A stretch of DNA of 7,501 nucleotides from Methanobacteriota archaeon (GCA_903930485.1 CAIYYO010000143.1:1-7501); one strand, 5' to 3'. Counted from the stretch's first letter, positions 1-6,411 are shown. Translations and numbers: made by a program. The notes: generated by a model from the sequence alone, not told the origin.

Positions 1-378
1 CCCGGAAAAATAGTTGTCGCTTCTCAGGATTATATGGATGGGGCTGTTGACGTGGATCTGGTAATTGTTGTCGGTCTTCTCAAGCAGGAAAGAATCCGCC
101 GAACCCAACGGGCTGTCGACGATCTCCGGGCCCGCTCCCTGATACGCGAGCATGCTACAGCCTGCGCTCGAGCATAGCTGCGTTACGCCGCACGTGCTTT
201 GTGATGTAAGGGCGTTTAGGCCGAACGTGGCTGGGGTTGGTTCGCGGATCATCACAACACCTTCCGTCAGGCCTTGGTTCGGAATGCTTTTATCGTCTAG
301 AGACGAGACGGATGATGAGATAAATGCCAGAAAAAATGCCAGGCCTAGGCCCAAACACAATAACTTTGGCCTTTCCAT
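1..378 (-). CDS. Secreted or membrane-anchored protein of unknown function, C-terminus cut by window edge
   Basis: An open frame runs from ATG at 378 to the window start with no stop, giving 126 residues. The N-terminus (MERPKLLCLGLGLAFFLAFI, then SSSVSS) looks like a Sec signal peptide: a short basic n-region, a hydrophobic stretch at about residues 6-20, and a small-residue cleavage zone near residues 21-26. The mature part is rich in Ser, Thr, Gly and Asn, as extracellular archaeal proteins often are. It has three cysteines close together (C63, C69, C74), which could form a disulfide or bind metal. C8 lies inside the signal, and I see no clear lipobox. The gene starts 35 nt after the nuclease stop, same strand, so the two may be co-transcribed. 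A weak AT-rich stretch (minus-strand TTTTACA, about 403-409) could be its own TATA box; no Shine-Dalgarno is visible. I recognise no family, and the C-terminal part needed to judge function is missing. Confidence 0.72.
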   Translation of the reverse strand, partial: MERPKLLCLGLGLAFFLAFISSSVSSLDDKSIPNQGLTEGVVMIREPTPATFGLNALTSQSTCGVTQLCSSAGCSMLAYQGAGPEIVDSPLGSADSFLLEKTDNNYQIHVNSPIHIILRSDNYFSG

Positions 379-413
379 ATCTAAGATATTCCGACCAGGC
401 CTGTAAAAGTTGT

Positions 414-1814
414 TCACCTACCCAACTGTTCGCCCACCTTTTTGTTCATGCTGTCCAAAAATTCTTCCTTGGATTTCTTTCGGATCCTTGCTCCTGCGGC
501 TATGTCGTGGCCTCCTCCTTCGCCTCCGTATTTTCGGCTTTCCTCTCGGAGGGCGTTTCCGAGGTGTAGGCCGCTTCTGACGAGGTTCCAGTTGGCGCGG
601 CCGGAGATCTTCAGCATGTCTTTGTTGTCTTTGTCGTCCGCGAATGCGAGGATCGGCCTGTCCGGGGGTATGATGCCTGCGCCGTAGGCCATTCCCGCGA
701 TGACTCCTATGATGTTTTCGCCTATGCCTCCGTCTGAATCGAAGTAGTAGATGTTCTTCCTGTCCGACTGGGTGCCTCTAGCTTTGAGCATGGTTATCCC
801 GTCGCGCAGGGCCTTCCTGTGCATCTGAAGTATCTCTTTGGCTATCCTCCAGCTTTCCCCCCGGTCTCCGAGGCATACGTTGACGCCGATGTCTGGTTGT
901 TCTTGTCTGCCGCATGCGTTGAGCAAACTCGCGTACTCTTTCGCGTCCCGCAGTTCGGTTCTTTTCTCCTCGCGCAGGAGTGTGTAGACCTCGCCTATCA
1001 TGTCCTGTATTACGTATTCAGGGACGCCGTAGTCTAGGAGGCGCATGTATATCGCCGTCGTGAGCTTGTTCCTTTCCGAGAATTCCAAATCGACGTACGT
1101 TCTCCATCTCTCGCCCTCTCTGAGGTGTATCCCAAGGCCTTCAATGAAGGCTGCGCATGCGGCTTCATTCCCGGTCAGGCCCGGCAGCATCGGGTCCGAC
1201 GTGTAGGTAAGCATCTGAGTCAGGGGCCTTGATTGCCTGCCGAACAGACGCAAATCCTGCTTTATCTTCAGGATGCCGTGGTCTATCCCGTCCTGGAGTA
1301 TCACCCGGTTTATGGAACGCAGCTCGCCTTCGGAATCCTGCATGTCGCCCACCGCCCCGACTATGGCTAGGTCCACCATCTTTATGTTTCCCAGGGATTT
1401 CGCGACCAGGTAGCAAAGGCCGGACGCGCTAACGTCTCTTCCTCCGTTGTAGGCATAGAAATGCGGATTGACCTGTTTCTCGTATTCTTCTTGCGGCGGG
1501 TGGTGGTCTATTATATAGAAATCCTTTATTCCCGACTCCTTTATCATCGACATCTGGCCTGAACCCATGTCCGAGAAGACGACGGTCTTGTCCATCCGGT
1601 CTTTTATCTTTCCGATGGTGGTGCTGTCCAGCTGTTTAAGTATCAGGAAATCGGTCTTCTTGCCGAGGCTTCTCAGGAGGCCGACCATTATCGCGCACGC
1701 AGTCATCCCGTCGGCGTCGTGATGGCTTACGACCAGGAAATCGTCCTCTTCAGCCAACTTTTTCGAAACCGAGCATATGTTCTTCCAGAATTCGGGCCTT
1801 AACTCCTCAACCAT
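414..1814 (-). CDS. DHH/DHHA1 family phosphoesterase, archaeal RecJ-like single-strand exonuclease
   Basis: A 466-residue protein with the full set of DHH-superfamily motifs: SHHDADG at residues 30-36 (motif I), SDMGSG with D82 (II), IDHHPP with D103-H104-H105 (III, the name-giving DHH) and GDMQD with D157 (IV). These residues bind the two metal ions, normally Mn2+, of the active site. The C-terminal DHHA1 half ends in GGEGGGHDIAAGA (H436), the substrate-binding GGGH loop. Length and layout fit archaeal RecJ-like proteins such as the GINS-associated nuclease GAN, which acts on single strands at replication forks or in repair; whether this copy binds GINS cannot be seen. The frame is open further upstream, to a possible ATG at 2180, but that extension lies antisense to the flavoprotein gene and would cross the promoter region. 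ATG 1814 starts just before the conserved core and has a TATA-like box at a leaderless distance. No Shine-Dalgarno is visible. Other DHH members such as oligoribonucleases are possible. Confidence 0.9.
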   Translation of the reverse strand: MVEELRPEFWKNICSVSKKLAEEDDFLVVSHHDADGMTACAIMVGLLRSLGKKTDFLILKQLDSTTIGKIKDRMDKTVVFSDMGSGQMSMIKESGIKDFYIIDHHPPQEEYEKQVNPHFYAYNGGRDVSASGLCYLVAKSLGNIKMVDLAIVGAVGDMQDSEGELRSINRVILQDGIDHGILKIKQDLRLFGRQSRPLTQMLTYTSDPMLPGLTGNEAACAAFIEGLGIHLREGERWRTYVDLEFSERNKLTTAIYMRLLDYGVPEYVIQDMIGEVYTLLREEKRTELRDAKEYASLLNACGRQEQPDIGVNVCLGDRGESWRIAKEILQMHRKALRDGITMLKARGTQSDRKNIYYFDSDGGIGENIIGVIAGMAYGAGIIPPDRPILAFADDKDNKDMLKISGRANWNLVRSGLHLGNALREESRKYGGEGGGHDIAAGARIRKKSKEEFLDSMNKKVGEQLGR

Positions 1815-1835
1815 TTTATTTATTACGGCGGACAG

Positions 1836-1843
1836 TAAATATA
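1836..1843 (-). promoter_or_regulatory. Candidate archaeal TATA box for the DHH nuclease gene
   Basis: On the minus strand this reads TATATTTA, centred about 25 nt upstream of the ATG at 1814. That is the spacing expected when transcription starts at, or within a base or two of, the start codon. No Shine-Dalgarno sequence precedes the ATG (minus-strand AATAAATAAA), which agrees with a leaderless transcript. No convincing purine-rich BRE was identified. The call rests on position and composition only. Confidence 0.5.
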
Positions 1844-1853
1844 GTTTTAGGCG

Positions 1854-1860
1854 TTTATAA
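1854..1860 (+). promoter_or_regulatory. Candidate archaeal TATA box for the flavoprotein-membrane protein pair
   Basis: TTTATAA is centred about 33 nt upstream of the ATG at 1890, which predicts a start site near 1882-1884 and a leader of only a few bases. The leader (AAAATCGCG) has no Shine-Dalgarno site. This box and the opposing one at 1836-1843 lie within 25 bp of each other, so the two divergent transcripts probably share a compact bidirectional promoter. Confidence 0.5.
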
Positions 1861-1862
1861 CA

Positions 1863-1880
1863 TCGGTAAAACTCGGTAAA
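1863..1880. repeat. Tandem direct repeat TCGGTAAA x2 between TATA box and start codon
   Basis: TCGGTAAA occurs at 1863-1870 and again at 1873-1880, with AC between them. The 10-bp repeat interval places both copies on the same face of the helix. They lie directly downstream of the plus-strand TATA box and over the predicted start site, where an archaeal repressor would act. The copies are short, so chance is a real alternative, and no binding protein is known. Confidence 0.4.
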
Positions 1881-1889
1881 AAAATCGCG

Positions 1890-2570
1890 ATGAAAATACT
1901 CTGGTGCATTACGGGCGCGGGGCAGTTCATGGAAGAATCCTGCCGTCAGATGATCAAGGTCTCGGAAACAAGCAGGGTCACGGTAGTATTCTCCGAGGCA
2001 GGTTACGAGGTCACGAGGATGTATGGTCTGCTTGAAGAGGTAGAAAAGAGATTCACCGACATAGTCCTTGAAAAAAAGCAGGGCGCAAGCGCGCCGCTCG
2101 TGGGCCGGCTGTCGAAGAGGGAATACGACAAAGTTGTCGTCTCGCCCTGCACGGCGAACACAGTCGCGAAGATAGTGCACGGCATAGCGGATTCGCTTGT
2201 CACGAACGTGGTCGCTCAGGCCGGGAAATGCAACGTTCCTGTATACGTTTATCCGACCGACTCGAAGAAGATGCAGAAGACCCGCCTCCCTGTGACGATA
2301 GATGCGATCAAGTGCAGGAAGTGCCGGCCGTGCCCGTCTCTGGAGAATTGCCCGACTGGGGCGCTTTACGTCTCAGACGGGGTAAGGGTAGACCTGACGG
2401 AGTGCCGGGGCTGCGGCATGTGCGTAACGTCGTGCAAGTATGGGGCGGTCGAGCTTGGAAAGGAGATAGCCATCGAATGCAGGGATCTCGACGTGAAGAA
2501 TGCGGAGGCGCTCAAGGGCATTCCAGGGATCAAGGTGTTAATCGACTTGTCGGAGATAGAGGTAAAATGA
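1890..2570 (+). CDS. Archaeoflavoprotein with two [4Fe-4S] ferredoxin motifs (MJ0208/DmrX-like)
   Basis: A 226-residue redox protein. Residues 1-135 form a flavoprotein (HFCD-type) fold: the start MKILWCITGAGQFMEE and the stretch VVSPCTANTVAKIVHGIADS (82-101) match the FMN-binding region of archaeoflavoproteins. Residues 140-190 hold two ferredoxin cluster motifs: CX2CX2CX5CP (C142, C145, C148, C154) and CX2CX2CX3C (C172, C175, C178, C182). The same FMN plus 2x[4Fe-4S] arrangement occurs in the MJ0208 family and in DmrX, the dihydromethanopterin reductase of Methanosarcina; other relatives take electrons from ferredoxin. Function here is probably ferredoxin-linked flavin reduction in the cytoplasm; reduction of dihydromethanopterin is an inference by homology and nothing else in the window supports it. 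The gene leads a two-gene unit, its stop overlapping the next ATG. The start is supported by homology and by the promoter-like box upstream. Confidence 0.85.
   Translation: MKILWCITGAGQFMEESCRQMIKVSETSRVTVVFSEAGYEVTRMYGLLEEVEKRFTDIVLEKKQGASAPLVGRLSKREYDKVVVSPCTANTVAKIVHGIADSLVTNVVAQAGKCNVPVYVYPTDSKKMQKTRLPVTIDAIKCRKCRPCPSLENCPTGALYVSDGVRVDLTECRGCGMCVTSCKYGAVELGKEIAIECRDLDVKNAEALKGIPGIKVLIDLSEIEVK
2552..2563 (+). promoter_or_regulatory. Ribosome-binding region for the overlapping membrane-protein start
   Basis: The end of the flavoprotein gene carries GGAG (2552-2555, 11 nt before the ATG) and GAGGT (2559-2563, 3 nt before it). Neither spacing is ideal, but together with the ATGA overlap they support translation starting, or re-initiating, at 2567. 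This selects the 347-residue product over longer in-frame extensions that run through the flavoprotein gene. Confidence 0.5.
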
Positions 2571-3610
2571 AGAATCCTTATGTGCTTGCTTTTTTCACGA
2601 TCGCGGCTCTTGCGTCATGGTTCGGGCTCGAAGAGTTCACGATCAGGAGCTATGTGGCGCTGCTATTCGGTTTCTTCGCCTTCCAGGTCCTCCTCAATGA
2701 CCTTCTGGAGTCTTACCTCATAAAAAAGCTTAAGGCAAAGTACTTCAATTTCCTGATCGCGCCCGGCACTGCCGTCCATGAGGCGTCCCACGCCCTTGTT
2801 GCAAAAGCAACGGGCTGCGACATCACCAAGGTGTCGTTCTTTAATCCGTCTCAGAAAAACGGGGTGCTGGGGTTCGTGGAATACATGCAGCCTGTAGACC
2901 GGTTCCAGTCCATGCGCAGCCTGGTGATAGGCCTTGCCCCGTTCTTCGGGTGCGGCATATTCCTGATAGCATTGCTCAATTACCTGGCGCTCGAACATCC
3001 GGGGATGCAGCAGATAGGGCCGGACCTCGTCGACGTCGGCGACATAAGCGCGATGGCTTCGACGATAACGCTTATATTGGCCAAGCTGTACCAGCAGCTC
3101 CTCTACGTCAACCTTGCGGATCCGGCGATGATACTCATCCTGTATCTGGAGTTCTCCTTCGCCCTCGGGAGCGCGCCGAGCCCTCAGGACATTTCGGACT
3201 CTTTCAATACGTTGTTGAAATACAAGCTCGAAGCCTTGAGCATGGTGCTCTTCGTCATCTCCGCGATACTTTTGATAGAATACGGTCCGGGCCTTTCGGA
3301 CTACGGCAGCATTGTTTCCGCGAACGCGATATTGGCTTTTAAATGGACTATTCTGCTCCTCATGCTATCTTCCGCGATGCTTTTAATAGCGATACCCCTG
3401 ACCCTGCTTATAACCGAAACCGTCGAGATCAAAGGCGTCTACAAGATATTGCCGGCGGCGTTGTTCGTCGCAATATATTTCGCGGCGAGGCAATTCCTCG
3501 ACGTGCCTGTGGAGACGATACTCATAGCCTCTGGATTCGTGTATGTGCTGTCTCTTTTCGTGCTCAGGCACCAGGAGTATTTCCTGAACGAGAGGACCAC
3601 TAATTTTTAG
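2567..3610 (+). CDS. Multi-pass membrane protein with HEXXH motif, putative M50-like intramembrane metalloprotease
   Basis: A 347-residue, very hydrophobic protein. Likely membrane segments are at about residues 5-20, 27-48, 117-142, 165-200, 223-240, 252-284, 294-310 and 315-334. The sequence APGTAVHEASHALVAKATGC (66-84) holds a zinc-protease HEXXH motif (H71, E72, H75) with a Pro-Gly just before it, as in M50-type and related families of membrane zincins. A downstream SAPSPQD (202-208) resembles the PSxxD motif that follows in such families; D208 is a candidate third metal ligand. The usual site-2-protease NPxPxxxLDG motif is not seen, so this is a divergent member. The likely role is cleavage of a membrane-bound substrate, with no substrate identified. 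Its ATG overlaps the flavoprotein stop (ATGA), so the two are coupled. Its stop overlaps that of the opposing TatD gene by 4 nt. The extension upstream of 2567 is out of frame with the flavoprotein and is not coding. Confidence 0.8.
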   Translation: MKNPYVLAFFTIAALASWFGLEEFTIRSYVALLFGFFAFQVLLNDLLESYLIKKLKAKYFNFLIAPGTAVHEASHALVAKATGCDITKVSFFNPSQKNGVLGFVEYMQPVDRFQSMRSLVIGLAPFFGCGIFLIALLNYLALEHPGMQQIGPDLVDVGDISAMASTITLILAKLYQQLLYVNLADPAMILILYLEFSFALGSAPSPQDISDSFNTLLKYKLEALSMVLFVISAILLIEYGPGLSDYGSIVSANAILAFKWTILLLMLSSAMLLIAIPLTLLITETVEIKGVYKILPAALFVAIYFAARQFLDVPVETILIASGFVYVLSLFVLRHQEYFLNERTTNF

Positions 3611-4359
3611 GGCAGGCGCAGCCGGAAGAATTCGGCGGCGTTCTTCGTGGTTGCATCCTCCACGATCGACACGTCGACACCTTTTAATTCCGCGATCTTT
3701 TTCGCGGTCTCTTTTATGTTGACGGGTTCGTTCCTAGTCTTCGGGACGGGCGAAAGGTATGGAGAGTCTGTTTCAAGCACGAGGGATTCAAGAGCCACAG
3801 CCTTCGCTATTTTTTGCTTCTGGGATGAGTTCGCTATGTTCGCAGGGATCGATATGAGATGGCCTTCCGACGCCGCCTCCACGGCCTGTTCCGGGCTTCC
3901 GCCGAAACAGTGCAGGAGCGCCGTTATGCCTTCTTCTTTCAGGATGCGCAAAGTGTCTTCTTCGGCGTCTCTTGAATGGATGACGAGCGGCAGCTTTAAT
4001 TCGCGGGACAACTCTATGAACCTACTGAAAGTCGAAGCCTCCTCGCGCCTCTTTTCCGCGTCCTTTATCCAGTAATAGTCCAGGCCGACCTCGCCGAGGC
4101 CGACGATCCTACCTCTGGACCCCCTGATTAGTCTAATCGTCGACTCGATCTCGTCCGTCTTGAATTCTGTAGGCGTCAGGCCTAATGTAGCGTAGACGTT
4201 CTTGTGTTTTTGGATGAGGTCCAGCGTGTTCCCGATACCTGTAGTGCCTAACCCGGAGTTTATTATAACGACGCCTTCCCTCCCTGCCCGCTCGATGACC
4301 TCGTCCCTGTCGGCGTCGAACTGTTTGAAATCAAGGTGGGCGTGGACGTCTATCAGCAT
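3607..4359 (-). CDS. TatD-family metal-dependent hydrolase (putative deoxyribonuclease)
   Basis: A 250-residue TIM-barrel amidohydrolase of the TatD family. Metal and catalytic residues are visible: HAH (H6, H8) at the N-terminus, GLGEVGLDYY with E90, VIHSRDAEEDTL with H128, ALLHCFGG with H150, and LETDSPYLSP with D198. TatD enzymes are Mg2+/Mn2+-dependent DNases, 3'-5' exonucleolytic where studied, and length here is near the family norm of about 250-265. The usual GLHPH stretch reads GLTPTEF, so the common histidine there is absent; this is not one of the core ligands. The start was set at ATG 4359, immediately before IDVHAHLD, rather than at ATG 4422, because the extra 21 residues lie inside hisA in another frame and a GAGG site precedes 4359. 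The start overlaps the hisA stop by 7 nt, which suggests translational coupling. The substrate is unknown. Confidence 0.9.
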   Translation of the reverse strand: MLIDVHAHLDFKQFDADRDEVIERAGREGVVIINSGLGTTGIGNTLDLIQKHKNVYATLGLTPTEFKTDEIESTIRLIRGSRGRIVGLGEVGLDYYWIKDAEKRREEASTFSRFIELSRELKLPLVIHSRDAEEDTLRILKEEGITALLHCFGGSPEQAVEAASEGHLISIPANIANSSQKQKIAKAVALESLVLETDSPYLSPVPKTRNEPVNIKETAKKIAELKGVDVSIVEDATTKNAAEFFRLRLP

Positions 4360-5078
4360 TTCAAAGCCTCTATGTAATCGATCTTCCCTTCGTAGAGGGC
4401 TTTGCCCAGGACAACGCCCCATGCGCCGGCATCCTTCAGCCCCCTTACGTCGTCTATCGAGGATATGCCGCCGGAGGCGATAACGGGCTTATCGGTCGCA
4501 TCGATTATCCTTCTCGTTCCTTCAAGGTTTATGCCCTTCATCTGTCCTTCAACGTCGACGTCGGTGTAAAGGAACCCCCAGACGAGGTCTTCGAATTCCT
4601 CCGCGAGCTTGACGGTTTCGACCCCAGTATTCGTCTTCCAGCCGTGGGTGACGACCTTGCCGCCTTTGGAGTCCAGGGATATTATTATTCGCTCCCTCAA
4701 CGCCTGGGGCAGGTTCTTTATTTCCATCGAGCCCTCCTCGCGCCTCATCATGTGGTCCTTTATCGCGAGCGTGCCTATCGCCACACGGTCTATCCCGCAC
4801 TCGACGAGAAGCTTTTTACAGTATCCGTAGTCCCTGACCCCGCCGCCGAAATGTATCGGCGCCTTCACGGCTTCCTTGATCTTCAACACCGACTTGATGT
4901 TGTCCCCTGTGCCGAGAGTCGCGTCTAGATCGATCACGTGAAGTATCTCCGCGCCGAGGGATATCCATCTCTTCGCTGCTTCGACGGGGTCGCCGTAATA
5001 CTTTGCCGTGCTCGCCTTTCCACCTACGAGTTGTGTGCATTTTCCTTCCTTTATGTCTATCGCCGGGATGATTTTCAT
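4353..5078 (-). CDS. hisA: HisA, phosphoribosylformimino-5-aminoimidazole carboxamide ribotide isomerase
   Basis: A 241-residue (beta/alpha)8 barrel that performs the Amadori rearrangement of ProFAR to PRFAR in histidine synthesis, in the cytoplasm. MKIIPAIDIKEGKC carries the first catalytic aspartate (D8) and IISLDSKGGKVVTHGW the second (D136). The two phosphate-binding half-barrel loops are present: HFGGGVRD (76-83) in the first half and ASGGISS (201-207) in the second. YTDVDVEGQMKGIN (171-184) aligns with the YTDI..DG...G.N stretch of HisA and separates it from HisF. The length is the family norm. No other histidine gene lies beside it. The start at 5078 is 8 nt after the stop of the upstream archaeosine synthase gene, and no Shine-Dalgarno is evident. 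In some lineages HisA-like enzymes also act in tryptophan synthesis (PriA); the sequence cannot exclude this. Confidence 0.92.
   Translation of the reverse strand: MKIIPAIDIKEGKCTQLVGGKASTAKYYGDPVEAAKRWISLGAEILHVIDLDATLGTGDNIKSVLKIKEAVKAPIHFGGGVRDYGYCKKLLVECGIDRVAIGTLAIKDHMMRREEGSMEIKNLPQALRERIIISLDSKGGKVVTHGWKTNTGVETVKLAEEFEDLVWGFLYTDVDVEGQMKGINLEGTRRIIDATDKPVIASGGISSIDDVRGLKDAGAWGVVLGKALYEGKIDYIEALKC
4367..4370 (-). promoter_or_regulatory. Shine-Dalgarno GAGG for the TatD gene
   Basis: Inside the last codons of hisA the minus strand reads GAGG, 7 nt before the ATG at 4359. The spacing is good and decides the start in favour of the 250-residue form. It contrasts with the other starts in this cluster, which have no clear site. 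Confidence 0.5.
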
Positions 5079-5086
5079 TTTTCGGT

Positions 5087-6376
5087 TTACAGGTTGTTGA
5101 GTAGGTCCGCCAGAGCCGCCTCGCTCTGCAGCGGCCTTGAGTCGTTCTTTATCTTTTCATAGGTTTCCCTGCTTAAAAGATTCCGGCAGGGCGTTCCGAG
5201 TCCGGCGCATGCTTTTTCCAGGGCCTGGTAGCTTTCGGAGCTGTATTTGAGGAAGCATAGGACCTTCTCGTAGCCTTTCCCATGCGCGTCCAGATACTTT
5301 TTTATCCTCTTCTCCGTGACCTCTATATACCTCTTCTTTATCTCCTCAGTCTCGAGTTTCTCGTCCCAGTCGTATGCGTTGAAAGGATACATGTCTTCGA
5401 ATTCCCTTGGAACGACGCCTGCGTTGCTGAGCATCGCCTGGTGTATGCGCTGGTAGTTGCCGGTTTTTCGCAGGGCCTCTATTATCCCTTGATGTGTTTG
5501 TGAATGCGAATACGGTTTCGCGTACGAGCAGGGCAGGAACAGGAGGATGTCCTTCTCTTCCGGAGGCTTATACCATCTCTGGATATAGTCCTGCCATACT
5601 TCATAATGCGGATGCGTCAGGTTCTCCTCGCCCACGCCTATCAGCTGCTCCCTGCACTCCTGCGGGAACTTGGGCAAGAACCTGAAGGTCTCGACATCGA
5701 GGTCTATCCTCGGATCGTTCTTCCATTTATCCGTGACTGCGTAGAACTCCTCCCTCGACAGATAGTTCCATTCCCCGCGGAGCCACATCTTGAATACCGG
5801 AGTGTTCCCGTGCGGGAGCGTGTTTATCAAAACGACCGAGTCGGAGTGTTTCAGCGCATAGTCGACCGATCCTTCGATCGATTTCCTTATGTCTTTTACG
5901 TAAGGCGGGTTGACAAGCAGATATGTCCTTATCTTGGCGTGGGATGAATGTATGACATTTGCGGCCTCCTCGTAATCCCTTACATGAAATCCCTTGTTTA
6001 TCTTGTCTAGGACGGCATCGTCGGCTGCTTCCAGGCCGATCGCTACAGTAAGGTCTAATCCAGCGAACTCGTCCAGCGCCTCTTTTCTCACGTATTCCGG
6101 CCTAGACTCGATGAAAAGTTTTTTTATCTCTTTTTCCAGGCATTTGTCTATGAAATATTTTCTTGAATCTATGGGGACTTGTTTTTCATCTAAGAAACTT
6201 CCTGAGCCGAATATTTTTATCGTGTCCCCAGATTTAACGTCTTTAAAGAATGAGTCGAAATCTTTTTTCAGGTTGGCGTAAGTCGGATGGTTTCCGGGCA
6301 TCCTGCCGTATCCGCAGAAGCAGCATTTAGCCCAGCTGCAGGTTCCGGATTTCAGGACCAGGACTTTTTCAGGCAT
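5087..6376 (-). CDS. Archaeosine synthase: RaSEA-like radical SAM domain fused to ArcS lysine-transfer core
   Basis: A 429-residue protein with two catalytic modules. Residues 1 to about 265 are a radical SAM domain of the RaSEA/Elp3-like type: CSWAKCCFCGYG gives C13, C18 and C21 (CX4CX2C) for a [4Fe-4S] cluster, followed by FGSGSFLD (56-63), FIESRPEYV (88-96) and GLEAADDAVLDKINKGF (114-130), all typical of the family. Residues 276-410 resemble the ArcS core (DUF5591): LPCSYAKPYSHSQTH contains PC-X3-KPY-X2-S-X2-H exactly (P282, C283, K287, S292, H295), then GVVPREFEDMYPFNAYD (320-336), matching the GVVPRELE..YP stretch of ArcS. In archaea with separate subunits, ArcS attaches lysine to preQ0 at tRNA position 15 and RaSEA cleaves the adduct to archaeosine; here both steps may be on one chain. 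The TGT-like and PUA domains of ArcS are absent. The gene lies 35 nt after the coiled-coil gene and 8 nt before hisA. The two module identities are firm; their joint activity is inferred. Confidence 0.87.
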   Translation of the reverse strand: MPEKVLVLKSGTCSWAKCCFCGYGRMPGNHPTYANLKKDFDSFFKDVKSGDTIKIFGSGSFLDEKQVPIDSRKYFIDKCLEKEIKKLFIESRPEYVRKEALDEFAGLDLTVAIGLEAADDAVLDKINKGFHVRDYEEAANVIHSSHAKIRTYLLVNPPYVKDIRKSIEGSVDYALKHSDSVVLINTLPHGNTPVFKMWLRGEWNYLSREEFYAVTDKWKNDPRIDLDVETFRFLPKFPQECREQLIGVGEENLTHPHYEVWQDYIQRWYKPPEEKDILLFLPCSYAKPYSHSQTHQGIIEALRKTGNYQRIHQAMLSNAGVVPREFEDMYPFNAYDWDEKLETEEIKKRYIEVTEKRIKKYLDAHGKGYEKVLCFLKYSSESYQALEKACAGLGTPCRNLLSRETYEKIKNDSRPLQSEAALADLLNNL

Positions 6377-6411
6377 GTATCTATATTCGACGGAGAGGCA
6401 GAAATACGGCT

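Noticed and set aside
340..403. Short palindromes GGCCTAGGCC and CAGGCCTG near the secreted-protein start
   Set aside because: They are 8-10 bp, one inside signal-peptide coding sequence. No stem-loop with a U-tract follows, so neither a terminator nor an operator can be supported.
152..569. Two plus-strand open frames (84 and 81 residues) at the left edge
   Set aside because: They lie antisense to the secreted-protein and nuclease genes. Their translations have no domain-like pattern, and the minus-strand frame with a clear signal peptide explains the region better.
1815..2180. N-terminal extension of the DHH nuclease up to ATG 2180
   Set aside because: It would run antisense through the flavoprotein gene and across the divergent promoter. 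The residues are His/Arg/Cys-rich shadow translation, and the family core starts just after ATG 1814.
2228..2566. N-terminal extension of the membrane protein up to ATG 2228
   Set aside because: It is an out-of-frame reading of the flavoprotein gene, Arg/Gly-rich and without structure. The ATGA overlap at 2567 gives a proper hydrophobic N-terminus.
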